Assembly (NCBI GenBank): GCA_017880705.1
Contig: JADGRS010000011.1
Coordinates: forward strand, 1-19,843
Length of the DNA stretch: 19,843 nt
Direction: 5' to 3'
From: Burkholderiales bacterium
GTDB lineage: Bacteria > Pseudomonadota > Gammaproteobacteria > Burkholderiales > Usitatibacteraceae
Positions 18,486 to 19,843 of this stretch are shown here, piece after piece. The notes under the pieces were generated by a model. It searched no databases. It saw only the letters and a program-made list of their open reading frames with translations, and was not told where the DNA came from. Numbering within the stretch: position 1 is the stretch's first letter; every line of letters begins with the position of its first letter. The position numbers were made by a program, and so were the translations under genes.

Positions 18486-19679
18486 ATGGCGCGCGTCCTG
18501 TGCGCCTGGGAGTTCGGCGGGGACCTGGGACACGTGCGCCGCCTGGTTCCCATCGCAATCGAGCTGCGCACGATGGGACACGAGGTGGCCGTCGCCTTTC
18601 GCGACAGCGGGTACCTCGAGATCGCACGGACCGAGGGATTGGAATCGTTCATCGCGCCGTTGCTGCGCGCGCCGCGGATGGTGAACCCTTCGCCGGTCAA
18701 CTTCTCCGACGTCCTGCTGAACCTCGGCTTCGAGGACCGGCGCGGGCTTGCGGGGGCGCTGCGAGCGTGGCGCTCCTTCTACGACCTGATCGCGCCCGAT
18801 GTCGTCGTCGCGGACTATGCGCCAACCGCGCTCATCGCGGCGCGCCACGCGGGGATTCGCCGCGTCACCGTGGGAACCGGCTTCTCGCTCCCCGTCCCGC
18901 AGGACCCCCTTCCCGCGCTGCGCCCCTGGGCCACGATCGGCCCGGGCGTCCTTCACGCGCTCGATGAGCGTCTTCTCGAATCCGTGCGTGCCTCGCTCGG
19001 CGCCGTGGCCGAACCCGAGCCGCGGCGGGCGTTCGAGCTCTTCGAGGCGCAGGCGCAGCTCCTGTGCACGTTTCCCGAGATCGATCCGTTCGGCCCGCGC
19101 GAAGGCGTCGAGTACGTCGGACCGCAAGGTGACGCCACCTCGGGACTCGACCTGCGCTGGCGCGATGCGTCCCGCGGGAAGCGCGTGTTCGCGTACCTCA
19201 AGCCGCGCGATCCCCGCTTCGAAGCAGTGCTTTCGGGTCTTCGCAAGCTCGACGCCGAGGTGCTGGTCGCCGCGCCGGGCCTCGCGCCCGATCGAGCGCG
19301 TGCCGCGTCGACTCCCCGGATGCGCGTGCTGTGCGATGCGGTAAACCTCGACCCGTTGCTTCCCGGGATGTCCCTGTGCGTCTCGCATGCGGGGCCAGGC
19401 CTCGCCGCGCGGGCGCTCGCCGCGGGGGTTGCGATGGCTCTGCTGCCCCTTCAGCTCGAGCAGTTCCTGATCGCCAAGCGCATCGTGGACGGAGGCGGCG
19501 CCGCGATGGTCTCCCCCGAGGAAGCAGCGCCGGATTTCGCCGAGTGGTTCGCGTCGCTGCTCGAGCGTCCAGGCTTCGTGGAAGCGGCGGCGCGCCATGC
19601 CCAGGCGCATCGCGGCCACTCGTTCGCGGCGGCGGCGAAGCGCGCGGCGGAGCGAATCGCCGCCGTGGCGTCGGCGTAA
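18486..19679 (+). CDS. GT-B fold glycosyltransferase (UGT/MGT-like, family 1 type)
   Basis: A 397-residue soluble protein with the two-domain GT-B layout of nucleotide-sugar glycosyltransferases. The N-terminal half begins MARVLCAWEFGGDLGHVRRL, with the GH-containing acceptor-side loop of this fold, then LIAPDVVVADYAPTALIAAR. The C-terminal donor-binding segment reads SHAGPGLAARALAAGVAMAL, then PLQLEQFLIAKRI, matching the HxGxGT...P...DQ pattern of UGT and rhamnosyl-type enzymes with some changes (AGPG for GGxG, LEQ for xDQ). No signal peptide or membrane helix is seen. The ribosome binding site is weak. A related gene follows after 3 bases. Sugar donor and acceptor are unknown. Confidence 0.82.
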   Translation: MARVLCAWEFGGDLGHVRRLVPIAIELRTMGHEVAVAFRDSGYLEIARTEGLESFIAPLLRAPRMVNPSPVNFSDVLLNLGFEDRRGLAGALRAWRSFYDLIAPDVVVADYAPTALIAARHAGIRRVTVGTGFSLPVPQDPLPALRPWATIGPGVLHALDERLLESVRASLGAVAEPEPRRAFELFEAQAQLLCTFPEIDPFGPREGVEYVGPQGDATSGLDLRWRDASRGKRVFAYLKPRDPRFEAVLSGLRKLDAEVLVAAPGLAPDRARAASTPRMRVLCDAVNLDPLLPGMSLCVSHAGPGLAARALAAGVAMALLPLQLEQFLIAKRIVDGGGAAMVSPEEAAPDFAEWFASLLERPGFVEAAARHAQAHRGHSFAAAAKRAAERIAAVASA

Positions 19680-19682
19680 GCG

Positions 19683-19843
19683 ATGGCGCGCGTCGCCTTC
19701 GCATGGGAGCTCGGCGCCGAGCTCGGGCACGCGATGGCCTGCAACGCGCTCGCACGCCTTCTGCATGCGCGGGGACATCGGATCGCATTCATCTTTCGCG
19801 AGCTGCACCAGCTTTCATTCCTCGCCGACACCTCGGCCTACGA
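19683..19843 (+). CDS. Second glycosyltransferase of the same type, N-terminal fragment; cut by the window end
   Basis: 53 codons are visible. MARVAFAWELGAELGHAM, then LARLLHARGHRIAFIFREL, repeats the pattern of the preceding protein (MARVLCAWEFGGDLGHV, GHEVAVAFRDS), so it is a paralog, probably from tandem duplication. The ATG is 3 bases after the stop of the first copy, indicating one operon. The rest, including the donor-binding domain, is outside the window. Confidence 0.75.
   Translation, partial: MARVAFAWELGAELGHAMACNALARLLHARGHRIAFIFRELHQLSFLADTSAY

Overview
The window is GC-rich DNA with tightly packed, often overlapping genes. Gene content and order point to a proteobacterium, most likely a betaproteobacterium. 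The markers are rplU-rpmA-obgE-proB divergent from ispB, a tRNA-Pro beside them, PP0621-pilS-pilR-ampD in one run, and an NrdA of the ATP-cone type. No sequence here fixes the genus. I see no phage, IS element or CRISPR array.

Left edge to 2096 (minus): the N-terminal part of class Ia ribonucleotide reductase NrdA, interrupted at residue 437 by an intein with a LAGLIDADG endonuclease motif. The intein runs off the window. Upstream lies a promoter region with two NrdR-box-like sites and a DnaA box.

2097-9041 (minus): seven genes in one direction with overlaps or short gaps. In transcription order they are an OmpR-type response regulator, an LpxR-like outer-membrane lipid A deacylase, a membrane histidine kinase, a small PP0621-type protein, PilS, PilR and AmpD. 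The first regulator and kinase resemble the pair of the 'proteobacterial dedicated sortase system', but no sortase is present. An 18-bp perfect inverted repeat between pilR and ampD holds the ampD ribosome binding site in its loop, and one arm encodes the start of AmpD.

9042-10832: a small two-helix membrane protein divergent from the response regulator, tRNA-Pro(CGG), a terminator, and ispB. ispB and rplU diverge from a region where both candidate -10 boxes share five bases.

10833-15077 (plus): rplU, rpmA, a terminator, a PLP-dependent decarboxylase, obgE and proB. The decarboxylase is an uncommon guest in this conserved cluster and overlaps obgE by 4 bases.

15078-19843 (plus): a sigma-54-like promoter, a large secreted protein (beta-helix plus four ASH-type domains), and two tandem related glycosyltransferases, the second cut by the window end. 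This part looks accessory: cell-surface protein and glycan functions, with a lower-GC coding style in the large secreted protein.
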